DNA of 64,000 nucleotides from H2-BAC3 sp045863035 (GTDB lineage: Bacteria; Bacteroidota; Ignavibacteria; Ignavibacteriales; Ignavibacteriaceae): positions 62,001 through 126,000 of the forward strand of contig BTUV01000004.1 in the NCBI GenBank assembly GCA_045863035.1, in the 5' to 3' direction. The notes beneath the pieces are model-generated. The model made no database searches. It saw nothing but the letters and a program-made list of their open reading frames with translations, and was not told the DNA's origin. Positions 17,061 through 25,861 of this stretch are shown here, one piece after another (positions within the stretch are counted from its first letter, which is position 1; every line of letters begins with the position of its first letter). Made by a program: the position numbers and the translations under genes.

Positions 17061-18548
17061 ATGAAAACGATGAATTTTATTCTTTTACTGATTTTCAGCG
17101 GAATACTTATGTTTGGTGCCGATAAGAGTAATGTTGTACTTCAAAAAAGTGATAACCCGGTTATATCCATAAAAATTTGGTTTAAGACCGGATGGCAGGA
17201 TGATCCCTCCGATAAAAAAGGTTTATCCCTCATTACATCGCAATTGATTTCTGAAGGGGGAACTAAAACAATGACTTATGAAAAAGTTCTTGATTATTTT
17301 TTCCCGCTTGCAGCCGATTTTTCAATTAGCTCATCAATGGAGATGACTATTGTAAACGCAAGAATTCACAAGGATAATCTGGACGAGTTTTATCCGGTAT
17401 TCATAGACCACTTGCTAAACCCCGGATTCAGAGAAGAGGACTTGCAGCGAGTAAAACAGAATACTCTTAATTACATAAAAACCACACTCCGTTATTCAAG
17501 CGATGAGGAGCTCGGCAAAGCAGTTCTTTATAATGAAATATTCAAAAACACTCCGTATGAGAATATCGGGGCTGGAACAGTTTCGTCTGTCGAAGGAATT
17601 TCGCTTAAAGATATTCAGGCGTATTTTTCAAAATATTTTAACAGCTCAAATTACGTTCTTGGAATTTCAGGCGCTGCAGATGAAAAGTTTATTACACGTT
17701 TGCAATCAGACTTAGGAAAACTTGCAAACGGAAAGGTAAACGATTATCCGCATATTAAACCTGCGGAGATAAGCGGACTGGAGACCGTTATTGTAAATAA
17801 AAAAGCCGCAGCTACAGCAATTTCATTCGGGTTCCCGATAAATGTTGCGCGCGGAAGCAGGGAATGGTATGCGCTGGCGATTGCTAACTCATGGCTTGGT
17901 GAACACAGAAATTCAAGCTCACACTTGTATCAGGTTATACGTGAAAAAAGGGGACTGAATTATGGTGATTATTCATATATAGAAAATTTTCCAAATGGAG
18001 GCAGATATCAGATGCCACCTGCTAATGTATCCAGAAGGAACCAGATATTTGAAATCTGGATAAGACCCGTGCCAAATGAAGCTCGTCATTTTTCTTTCCG
18101 TGCGGCAATGCGGGAACTGCAAATACTTATAGACAATGGTATGAGCAAAGATGACTTTGAGACCACAAGAAGATTCCTGCGTAATTATGTACTTCACTTT
18201 GCACCCTCTGAAGATAAACAATTAGCATATTCTCTGGATGACAAATTTTACAATATCGGCGGTTCACATTTGCAGAAATTCCGTGATATGATGTCTGAAA
18301 TTACTCATGAGGAAGTGAATTCAGCAATAAAGAAACACTTGCAGTATAAATCGATGAAGATAGTATTTATTACTGACAATGCGGAAAAACTGAAGGAAGA
18401 TCTTGTAAGCAACAAAACTTCACCAATTGGATATTCATCTCCAAAATCGGCCGATATTCTTAATGAAGATAAAATTATAGCAGATTATAGATTACCGTTT
18501 AAAGCAAATTCTGTAAAAATTATTGCAGTTGAAGAATTGTTTAAGTGA
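17061..18548 (+). CDS. M16 family protein, non-catalytic partner subunit
   Basis: Same fold as the preceding M16 gene but the HxxEH position reads as DKKGLSLITSQLISEGGT, with no zinc ligands. The C-terminal half keeps the substrate-binding EKRGLNYGDYSY region. Signal peptide at the N terminus (FILLLIFSGILMFGA). M16B proteases work as heterodimers of an active and an inactive chain, and the 1-nt spacing fits equal production. 495 aa. Confidence 0.85.
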   Translation: MKTMNFILLLIFSGILMFGADKSNVVLQKSDNPVISIKIWFKTGWQDDPSDKKGLSLITSQLISEGGTKTMTYEKVLDYFFPLAADFSISSSMEMTIVNARIHKDNLDEFYPVFIDHLLNPGFREEDLQRVKQNTLNYIKTTLRYSSDEELGKAVLYNEIFKNTPYENIGAGTVSSVEGISLKDIQAYFSKYFNSSNYVLGISGAADEKFITRLQSDLGKLANGKVNDYPHIKPAEISGLETVIVNKKAAATAISFGFPINVARGSREWYALAIANSWLGEHRNSSSHLYQVIREKRGLNYGDYSYIENFPNGGRYQMPPANVSRRNQIFEIWIRPVPNEARHFSFRAAMRELQILIDNGMSKDDFETTRRFLRNYVLHFAPSEDKQLAYSLDDKFYNIGGSHLQKFRDMMSEITHEEVNSAIKKHLQYKSMKIVFITDNAEKLKEDLVSNKTSPIGYSSPKSADILNEDKIIADYRLPFKANSVKIIAVEELFK

Positions 18549-20200
18549 GTAGATATATCAAATACCGGATAATACTGCTGATTGTTGTTATGCTGAGCAC
18601 TGGATGTTCTGGTAGCGCTGCCTCAGCTTTACATTTCAGAATTAATCATGCCGGCTATTTCCCTGACGGGTTTAAGGAAGCAATAGTTTTTTCAACTTCT
18701 GAAATAGCAGGATCTTCGGTTAAATTGATTTCCGCAGGTTCAGGGAAGACTATCAGGGAGTATATCCTCAAAAATAATCGTGGGGTCTGGGGAAAGTTTA
18801 AATATCATTATGCGGTCATTTTTTCAGATGTTAAACAAAAAGGGGAGTATTACCTCCAGATTGATAAAGTGAGATCAGATAACTTTATCATCGGGAAAGA
18901 AAGATATCTTGCCTTAATGCCACAGGTTCTCGGTTTCTTCCGGGCGCAAAGGTGCGGTGCAACTAACCCTCATTTGCATGAGATTTGCCATTTGTTTGAC
19001 TCTTATAAAGTTGTTGGCGATGAGGGGTTTGGCAAGGTTGACGTAACAGGGGGCTGGCATGATGCAGGTGACTACATCAAATTTACCAATACAACCGCTG
19101 TTTCTGTTTATTTACTTTCACTCAGCTTTATTTTGAATCCAGAATTGCACGAGCAGGATTTGAATAAAAATGGTGCTCCTGATATCTTAGAGGAAATAAG
19201 GGTTGGCTTGGACTGGCTCTTACGGTGCAATTATACAGATACACGGCTGATTACACAGGTGCAGGATATGAGAGACCACGATGTTGGCTGGAGACTGCCG
19301 GAGAATGATTCTCTTAAATATGACCGGCCGGCATTCAGGGGTGAAGGTAAAAATATTTATGGAATATATGCAGCATCGCTGGCTCTCGGCGCTAAAATCT
19401 GGAGCAGCAGATTAGATGAAAAGGAATTTGCCGAGAAATGTAAGAATGTTGCAGTTAAATTTTATGACGCTGCTGTGAATGCCCCTGAAGTTGATGTTGC
19501 ATTTACAGGAATGTATCAGGACAAAAACAACCTGGCGAAGCTCCTTCTCGGAGCAGTTGAGTTATATAATCTCACAGGTCAGTCAAAATATCTTACTGAT
19601 ATACGCCGGATGGCATCTTCATTAGAGCCGGACTATTGGTGGAGCTGGGGCGATCTGAATGGATTAGCCAGTTTTCGCTCCGCTCAAATAGCTAAAACGG
19701 GTTTTTCCGCGCTGGAGATCAATTTGAGCGGCTTCAATAAATCCAAAGATAATACAGTTTACGGAGATGCCGGGATATATACCTGGGGCACTACAACTAC
19801 TTTATTTGGTATAACTGCAAAATCCATGATGTACAGGTTATTAGGTGCAGGGGATATATTTGATAATTTAGCAATCCGTCAGCTTGATTATATATTTGGG
19901 AAAAACCCATGGGGCAAGTCATTCGTTACAGGGCTTGGAAACTCCTCAATCCGGAATCTGCACTCTCAAATAGGTTATTTTAATAATAATAATCTGCCTG
20001 GCGGGATAGCGGCTGGTCCTGCTACCACTGAAATATTAAAAAATTATGACATTATAAGAAAAAATCTGACCGGACAGGAATTTAATTCCGATAAAGTAGA
20101 GTATTATGATGACCGGTTTGATTACGTAACAAATGAACCTGCAATTGTTACTAACGCAACTGCAGTTTTTGCATTAACTTTAATACTTACCTACTTTTAA
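18545..20200 (+). CDS. Glycoside hydrolase family 9 lipoprotein (endoglucanase-like)
   Basis: Inverting beta-glucanase-type enzyme. Lipobox LSTGC (Cys about residue 21) places it on a membrane surface. Domains: cellulase N-terminal Ig-like domain (about 30-120), then an (alpha/alpha)6 barrel with the GH9 Asp pair in GGWHDAGDYIKF, the NPWGKSF block with following His region, and the catalytic acid in TNEPAIVTNAT. 551 aa. GTG start overlaps the upstream stop by 4 bp. It lies next to the polysaccharide synthase locus, so it may trim the exported polymer as BcsZ does for cellulose; this is inference, and a nutritional role is possible. Confidence 0.85.
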   Translation: MSRYIKYRIILLIVVMLSTGCSGSAASALHFRINHAGYFPDGFKEAIVFSTSEIAGSSVKLISAGSGKTIREYILKNNRGVWGKFKYHYAVIFSDVKQKGEYYLQIDKVRSDNFIIGKERYLALMPQVLGFFRAQRCGATNPHLHEICHLFDSYKVVGDEGFGKVDVTGGWHDAGDYIKFTNTTAVSVYLLSLSFILNPELHEQDLNKNGAPDILEEIRVGLDWLLRCNYTDTRLITQVQDMRDHDVGWRLPENDSLKYDRPAFRGEGKNIYGIYAASLALGAKIWSSRLDEKEFAEKCKNVAVKFYDAAVNAPEVDVAFTGMYQDKNNLAKLLLGAVELYNLTGQSKYLTDIRRMASSLEPDYWWSWGDLNGLASFRSAQIAKTGFSALEINLSGFNKSKDNTVYGDAGIYTWGTTTTLFGITAKSMMYRLLGAGDIFDNLAIRQLDYIFGKNPWGKSFVTGLGNSSIRNLHSQIGYFNNNNLPGGIAAGPATTEILKNYDIIRKNLTGQEFNSDKVEYYDDRFDYVTNEPAIVTNATAVFALTLILTYF

Positions 20201-20235
20201 GTAGTGTATCATAAAGAAACAGCAAAAAAATTAGT

Positions 20236-20252
20236 ATCTCATATTGATACAA
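20236..20252. promoter_or_regulatory. Palindromic motif upstream of KaiC-like gene
   Basis: ATCTCATATTGATACAA contains the TCATATTGA core of a dyad with GTATC/GATAC arms (20234-20250). It matches 14 of 17 positions of the palindrome at 25730-25746 upstream of the GT2 synthase. Candidate operator shared by the two transcripts. Confidence 0.45.
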
Positions 20253-20328
20253 TATTAATTTATCAACCCTTTAAAATGAGCGTTATTCAAGGTAGTTATT
20301 GGTATGGTTTTTGTTTGAATGAGTTATT

Positions 20329-21591
20329 ATGACTAAAAAACGAATGAATTTATTAAAGACTGGTCTTAGTATAGTTGATACTAACTGGGGGGGCTTCTAT
20401 AGAGGCGGAACGTATTTACTTATCGGACCACGCAAGTCTGGCAGAACATTGATGGGACTACAATATGCCATGGAGGGCGCAAAGAATAAGGAAGTTTGTC
20501 TCTATTTCACAAACATGAGACCAAAAGACCTTATGATTCATGCTGCATCTATAGATCTGGATTTGCAGACTCTGATGAATCAGAATCTGATTATTGTGGT
20601 AAGAGTTTCCCCCCCGGCGGAGGTATATAACGCTCCTAATCCGGATGATTTTCTGGTGGAATATCTGAATGATATTGTTACTGTTGTAAATCAGTATCAT
20701 CCTGACCGGCTGATATTTGACGAACTGACTCCTTTCGTCGGCTTTGAAAATCTGGGTTTGCTTCAGCAGTCTTACCTCAGCATTATCGAAAGTATAGAAG
20801 AAAAAAATGTAACCAGTTTTTTTGTTTTAGCTGAACCAGCAACATCATTTGCTCAGATGATAGTTGATACCTGTGCTCAGTATTCTACCGCAATTGTGTA
20901 TTTACAAAAGGAAGCTGATGCTGATACCATTGCTCACGGAGGTAAGTGTACAATTACGCCAAATGTGGGGCATACAGAAGGTCAGTTTACGCAGGGTTTT
21001 TCAATAGAGCCATATAAGGGAATTGTTTTTTCTGATGGCAGCGATAACTCAAAAAATGGTATGGGATATGAGCAATATTCCGGCGGTGGTAAAGGATATG
21101 ACCAACCTGCAGCAGCAACAGCGCCATCGGCTAACGGTAATTCGAAGTACCGTCCGCTTTCAAACGTTGATATGGTCACTGATAAAATGACTTTTTCGAA
21201 TCTGTACGATTTGAGTGAGTTCACATTAATTCTTAATAATCAGATAGCGTTATACAAAAGTACAGGACAGGCCTTCACTTTAATATCAATGAAGCTGGAT
21301 GCAAATGCTGAGCGTCAAAAGATACTTACGATTGGTCAGCTTCAGAACGCAGTCCGTCTCTCTCTTGACAAAAAAGAGAAAATATGTGTCGTCGATGATA
21401 AGATACTGATTCTTATCGGGAGAAGTGATGATAAAGCGCTGAATATTCTGGTAAGCAAAATAAAGTCGAATCTTCCAAATAACGATCCACAATACCTGAA
21501 TCTCGTGATGCAGTATCTTTTTGCTTTTACCTATGAAATTAACGACAGGGTTGAAAATGCAGAGAGTATATTAAAAGAGCTTCTTGAATAG
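20329..21591 (+). CDS. KaiC/RAD55-like ATPase with degenerate GGDEF-like C-terminal domain
   Basis: Cytosolic, probably regulatory. Residues 1-240 form a RecA/KaiC-like domain: TGLSIVDTNWGGFYRGG, a Walker A at 33-40 that reads GPRKSGRT (the usual Lys is Arg) and a Walker B DRLIFDELT with Asp131/Glu132. After a Gly/Ser/Gln linker, residues about 290-420 look like a GGDEF-type fold without the GG(D/E)EF loop (VVDDKILILIG in its place), so no diguanylate cyclase activity is expected. It leads the exopolysaccharide locus, 13 nt before the export protein gene. I infer a control role; activity is unknown. Confidence 0.6.
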   Translation: MTKKRMNLLKTGLSIVDTNWGGFYRGGTYLLIGPRKSGRTLMGLQYAMEGAKNKEVCLYFTNMRPKDLMIHAASIDLDLQTLMNQNLIIVVRVSPPAEVYNAPNPDDFLVEYLNDIVTVVNQYHPDRLIFDELTPFVGFENLGLLQQSYLSIIESIEEKNVTSFFVLAEPATSFAQMIVDTCAQYSTAIVYLQKEADADTIAHGGKCTITPNVGHTEGQFTQGFSIEPYKGIVFSDGSDNSKNGMGYEQYSGGGKGYDQPAAATAPSANGNSKYRPLSNVDMVTDKMTFSNLYDLSEFTLILNNQIALYKSTGQAFTLISMKLDANAERQKILTIGQLQNAVRLSLDKKEKICVVDDKILILIGRSDDKALNILVSKIKSNLPNNDPQYLNLVMQYLFAFTYEINDRVENAESILKELLE

Positions 21592-21603
21592 GAGTTCGCA
21601 CTA

Positions 21604-24465
21604 ATGAGAGGGCACAATTTTCTTTTTTTCTTTCTTCTGCTGACCTTTTCACTATTTTCACAGTCGCCTGACTTCTTTAAAAAAGAAGGGCAGAATTTGA
21701 TGAAAATAGGTAAATATGGCGAAGCAATTGAACAGCTTAACAAGTATATCTCCGCTCGTCCTAACAATGCGGATGGATTTTTCCTCCGTGCGCAATGTTA
21801 TGAAGCCAGGGGACAGCTTGAGAATGCGGTTTTTGATTACCGTGTTGCCATCCGGATTGCACCCAATGACAAAGAAATCAGACGCGCTTCAGATTTAGCT
21901 ACAAATAAATGGTATGCTATTCTTGAAGACAAAATAGCCGGTCATAAACGTGAAATCGCTATGGACCCTTCAATTCCGTTGAATTATCTCGAAATTGCTG
22001 AAAGCTACAAGCACATGCAGAAATGGTCTGATGCTGAAACCTGGTATGAAGCATTCATGAAAAAAAAGGAGGCCAATGCAGATGAAATCCTCAGATATAC
22101 AGAAGTATTAATAAAATTACGGAGTTTTGATAAAGGGGAAAAAGTTTCCAGAACTTACAACGGTAAATATCCTAAAGATATCAGATTATGGAGTAGAAAC
22201 GGCTGGTTCAATGTCTGGCTCGGAAGATATAAACCTGCTGCGGAATCATTCAAGAAAGCGCTGGAAATACGACCATTCTTTAAAGAGGCACTGGAAGGTT
22301 TGGAAATCTGCCAGAGCCAGGCACCTTATATATTTACCTATTATGATACTGTCGGACTCAGACAGGCAGACCAGAAGCCAAAGCAGGAAGAGTATATAAT
22401 TGACCGTTATTACCGCCTGTTGAAGAATAATCCCGAAGATGATGAAACCAGGTTCGCTTTAGTTCTTGAATTAAAAAAAGTTGACCGGCTTGAAGAAGTT
22501 TTTCAACAGCTTCAGCTTTTAGCCGATGAATATTCTGGTACAGATCGGTTCGATTCGTTATGGACTGACGTTACGAATTACCGTGACTCACTGTATGCAA
22601 AGCGGATCGAAGAAATGTCTCAGACATTTGAAGCCAATCCGGCCGATACGGCAGCGGCAATGATGCTTGCTGATGCTTACTTTCAACTCTCAGACTTTGA
22701 TTCTGCGATTGAGGTATATGAAAAGCACCTTCAGGCAAATCCGAACACTAATGACAATATCCGGTTTAATTATGCTAAATATTTAGCTTATAATCAGCAG
22801 TTTGAACCAGCCATTGAGCAAATGAATAGTCTGTTAGCTAAACGACCCGATGATCTTGATTACCAGCTTGTAAGAGCTCAGATAGCAGTCTGGACTACTC
22901 AGGATATTGATATGGCTAAGGGATATCTCAGTAATATCATCAGTAAAGAACCAAATAATCTGCCGGCAATTATCGCGCTTACTACTATATCGGTAAAAGA
23001 GAGAGATTTTGATAAGGCCCTTGAATATCTTACTTTGGCAAAAACCATTGATCCGAAAAGCAAGGAAGTTGAAGCAATTCAAAACTACTATGATTCGAAT
23101 CTGGAGTTGGAAGAAGACAGAAAGAATTTTGAGATTTTAGTTGAGGCACGAAATCTGGCAGTTGACGATAAGTGTGACGAAGCTTTATTAAAGTATGAAG
23201 AGTATTTTTCAAAAATTAGTAATCCTTCACGTTTTGAACAGATAGAATATGCCGATGTGAACTTATGTGCCGGTAATTTTGATGAATCATTGAACATCTA
23301 TAACCGGTTGCTTGAAAACGAATATGATTATGATATATCGCTTCAGAGAGCAAAAGTTTACCTCTGGAACGGAGATTCGCTTATTGCCATAAATGAGCTC
23401 ACGCGGCTGGTAGAGGAAGATACCTCAAATTTCGATGCAAGATTTTATCTGGCTGAGGCCTACGAAAGAATTGAGGAATATGATGATGCCAGGGATATGT
23501 ACTCGAAATTGCTTGAAAGCACAGAAGATACAACCAGAGTAAGACTGATAAATCTTCGAATCGGCTGGCTGCCAAAAGGGAGCAGTCTTTTTGCTGACAT
23601 TCCGCTATATGTAAGAATATCACCGCAGTTAAATTACTTTGGGGACAATCAAGGTATGAGTTTTATAGCTGCCGGAGGAAATGTTGAGATAGGTTTGCTG
23701 ACTTTTTTGTCACTTGGCCTTACTTTTACACGTACAACGCTGGACTCTAATATTCTGAGCAATGTTTTTACAACGTTTAAGTGGAACCTTTATATATATC
23801 CCGCGCCGAGGATGGTAATCAGTGCAGGTATCGGAAATCTTTCATATCTGAATCAGATACCTGTACAGAGAAGAAAACCGGTGTATGATGTGTCATACAG
23901 ATATATCAATGATGAATATTTCACTTTCGGGCTCGGTTATGAAGCAACTGATGCTGTCATGATTCTGTTTTCAAGTAAACTGCTGTATTATAACCTTCAT
24001 AGCGAGATATACAGGGTTGAGTCTAATTATTATCCCAACGAGTCAGTTAAACTTTCGGGTAGTTTTAATTATATAACGCTTGCAGATGGAAACGCGGGCA
24101 ACAATGCTGTTTTCAGGGTTGGAAGGTTTTTGCAGAAGGATATCATAGCAGGATATGAATACCAATTTTCTTCTTACAACCGGTCATCCACTCTTTACTA
24201 CTCACCGATAGGATTTGAAGCTCATGTGGCGTGGGCCGACTGGTTGTTGCAGCCAAGACCGGATACGAAGGTGACATTAAGCGGAAAAATTGGTTATATA
24301 CCGGAAAGTGATTCATTTCTGAGAGAATTGTCGGCTCTGGTTGAGTATAAGCCATCTGATACATTCATTCTTTCTGCCAGGGGGACAACAGGTGGTTCAT
24401 TCCGCTACGATGCAGGTTACCGCTATTACTCTGCATTCGTATCTGCTTTTTGGAGTTTTTGGTAA
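21604..24465 (+). CDS. TPR-repeat protein with C-terminal YaiO-like outer-membrane beta-barrel
   Basis: Signal peptide (LFFFLLLTFSLFSQ), then about 630 residues of tetratricopeptide repeats (for example YGEAIEQLNKYISARPNNADGF and SAIEVYEKHLQANPNTND style units) and a C-terminal barrel of about 280 residues rich in alternating aromatic strands that ends in ...SAFWSFW, an outer-membrane-like aromatic terminus. The layout, periplasmic TPR superhelix plus barrel, is that of PgaA/BcsC exporters for synthase-dependent polysaccharides. AGGAG precedes the ATG. Neighbouring GT2 synthase supports an export role; the barrel subfamily is assigned by overall look only. Confidence 0.65.
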   Translation: MRGHNFLFFFLLLTFSLFSQSPDFFKKEGQNLMKIGKYGEAIEQLNKYISARPNNADGFFLRAQCYEARGQLENAVFDYRVAIRIAPNDKEIRRASDLATNKWYAILEDKIAGHKREIAMDPSIPLNYLEIAESYKHMQKWSDAETWYEAFMKKKEANADEILRYTEVLIKLRSFDKGEKVSRTYNGKYPKDIRLWSRNGWFNVWLGRYKPAAESFKKALEIRPFFKEALEGLEICQSQAPYIFTYYDTVGLRQADQKPKQEEYIIDRYYRLLKNNPEDDETRFALVLELKKVDRLEEVFQQLQLLADEYSGTDRFDSLWTDVTNYRDSLYAKRIEEMSQTFEANPADTAAAMMLADAYFQLSDFDSAIEVYEKHLQANPNTNDNIRFNYAKYLAYNQQFEPAIEQMNSLLAKRPDDLDYQLVRAQIAVWTTQDIDMAKGYLSNIISKEPNNLPAIIALTTISVKERDFDKALEYLTLAKTIDPKSKEVEAIQNYYDSNLELEEDRKNFEILVEARNLAVDDKCDEALLKYEEYFSKISNPSRFEQIEYADVNLCAGNFDESLNIYNRLLENEYDYDISLQRAKVYLWNGDSLIAINELTRLVEEDTSNFDARFYLAEAYERIEEYDDARDMYSKLLESTEDTTRVRLINLRIGWLPKGSSLFADIPLYVRISPQLNYFGDNQGMSFIAAGGNVEIGLLTFLSLGLTFTRTTLDSNILSNVFTTFKWNLYIYPAPRMVISAGIGNLSYLNQIPVQRRKPVYDVSYRYINDEYFTFGLGYEATDAVMILFSSKLLYYNLHSEIYRVESNYYPNESVKLSGSFNYITLADGNAGNNAVFRVGRFLQKDIIAGYEYQFSSYNRSSTLYYSPIGFEAHVAWADWLLQPRPDTKVTLSGKIGYIPESDSFLRELSALVEYKPSDTFILSARGTTGGSFRYDAGYRYYSAFVSAFWSFW

Positions 24466-24507
24466 GTTCCTTTTAATTTCTGTCAAACTAACAAATGTGG
24501 TGTTTTA

Positions 24508-25728
24508 TTGAATAAGCTCAAGTATTTATTGTCTCTTTGTTCAGTCTTTTTCATTTCTTTTTTTGTGTCTGGCTCATTTTACGGTTCAGTTCAAGCTCCG
24601 CCCGAACAACCCTCAAAGAAGAGTGTATATCCCATTAAGGGAAACACCAGTCAGCTTAAATATTTCTTTGACGCTTTATCAGATTCAAAAAATAAAAAAG
24701 TCAGAATAGGACATTGGGGAGATTCAATTATTCTTGGAGATGTACTTTCAGACAGCTTCAGGCGCCTTTTGCAAAAACAGTTTGGCGGAAACGGTGTCGG
24801 GTTCGTTTCACTGGTACCGGAAGATTTAACGATGCGCCTTTCAACACTGGTAACAAGCTCGGATGATTGGGTTGAGGCCTCAATCTTCAAAAGAAACAAG
24901 GACAAACTTCCTCTCGGGATTAGTGGCTCGGTATTTACCACAAAAACAGGAAATGGCTGGGTTTCTTATGATGTTGGTAAATACAATCAATCAATAAGAA
25001 ACTACAATTCGATTAATTTAATTTATGCTAATGGTAATTCTTCCGGTCAGATAAAATTTCTTACGAGCACGGGATATTCAAAAACCATCAAATTGGAACC
25101 AGGTTCAGGTATCAGAAAAGTCACAATTGATTTTCCGACTCCTGTAACCAGTGTCCGTTTAGAATTCTCTTCCTGCCAAAACATCTATTTTTACGGAGTT
25201 TCAATTGAAAATTCGCATGGTGTTTATGTGGATAATTTCCCGCTAAAAGGGAATAATGGAATTGGCCTGCAGGATATTACCACTGAGGTTTTTAATGATT
25301 TTAACAAACTTCAGGAATATAAACTGTTAATTCTGAATTTTGGCGTCAATGTGCTTTCACCAAAACACAAAGAGTACAGTTGGTATGTGGATAAAATGGA
25401 GAAAGTTATTGCTCATATTAAGAATTCGTTTCCCAATACATCCATTCTTATTATAAGTACCGGTGACAAAGCGGTGAAAAAAGGGGGTAAATTCGTTTCG
25501 GAGCCATATATCAGAAATCTCCTGGAGGCGCAGGAGGAACTGGCCAATAAAACCGGTGTTGCATTCTGGAATCTATTTGAATCAATGGGGGGCGAAAATT
25601 CAATAGTTGATTGGGTAAACGGTAAGCCGGCACTGGCATATAAGGATTATTGCCACTTTACACCTGACGGGGGAGACAAGGTAGCGGAAATGCTAAAAGA
25701 GGCCCTCTTGAATTTAATGAAAAAATGA
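24508..25728 (+). CDS. SGNH-family acyl-modification protein, paralogue of the 8.6 kb gene
   Basis: Signal peptide or anchor (YLLSLCSVFFISFFVSG), then an SGNH domain: GHWGDSIILGD (block I), LNFGVNV (block III) and the His in YCHFTPDGG. Throughout it aligns with the protein at 8578-9936, sharing DKLPLGI, VYVDNFPLKGN, AVKKGGKFVSEP and AFWNLFESMGGE. 406 aa, TTG start. Its place between the export protein and the synthase suggests it acylates or deacylates the exported glycan, perhaps using the carrier-protein/MBOAT pathway of the other operon. Confidence 0.72.
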   Translation: MNKLKYLLSLCSVFFISFFVSGSFYGSVQAPPEQPSKKSVYPIKGNTSQLKYFFDALSDSKNKKVRIGHWGDSIILGDVLSDSFRRLLQKQFGGNGVGFVSLVPEDLTMRLSTLVTSSDDWVEASIFKRNKDKLPLGISGSVFTTKTGNGWVSYDVGKYNQSIRNYNSINLIYANGNSSGQIKFLTSTGYSKTIKLEPGSGIRKVTIDFPTPVTSVRLEFSSCQNIYFYGVSIENSHGVYVDNFPLKGNNGIGLQDITTEVFNDFNKLQEYKLLILNFGVNVLSPKHKEYSWYVDKMEKVIAHIKNSFPNTSILIISTGDKAVKKGGKFVSEPYIRNLLEAQEELANKTGVAFWNLFESMGGENSIVDWVNGKPALAYKDYCHFTPDGGDKVAEMLKEALLNLMKK

Positions 25729-25729
25729 C

Positions 25730-25764
25730 GTCTCATAATGAGACAAATGTCAACTTAGTTGACA
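25730..25764. promoter_or_regulatory. Two adjacent perfect palindromes upstream of the synthase gene
   Basis: GTCTCAT-A-ATGAGAC (25730-25744) starts 1 nt after the preceding stop codon. TGTCAAC-TTA-GTTGACA (25748-25764) follows after 3 nt. Both have perfect 7-bp arms and little GC, which suits protein-binding operators better than terminators. The first resembles the site at 20236-20252. Confidence 0.5.
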
Positions 25765-25792
25765 ACAAATTTTCAAAAACCCTTTGTTTTGA

Positions 25793-25838
25793 GCAAATTT
25801 CGTACAATATTTAATTGGTACGAAATTTGTGCTTTTTT
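25793..25838 (+). terminator. Long AT-rich hairpin with T-run, terminator or attenuator
   Basis: Perfect 11-bp arms AAATTTCGTAC (25795-25805) and GTACGAAATTT (25818-25828), a 12-nt loop, then GTGC and six T (25833-25838). It could terminate the SGNH transcript or attenuate the synthase gene 23 bp downstream. It could also be an operator, since its stem is AT-rich. Confidence 0.5.
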
Positions 25839-25861
25839 AGGTAAACGATGAATAATATATA

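Noticed and set aside
20300..20315. Sigma-54-like TGGTATG-N4-TTGTT before the KaiC-like gene
   Set aside because: The essential -12 GC is GT, and the site would start transcription only a few bases before the ATG.
25730..25838. Successive inverted repeats as a CRISPR array or replication origin
   Set aside because: The three dyads differ in sequence, have no equal spacers and there are no DnaA-box clusters.
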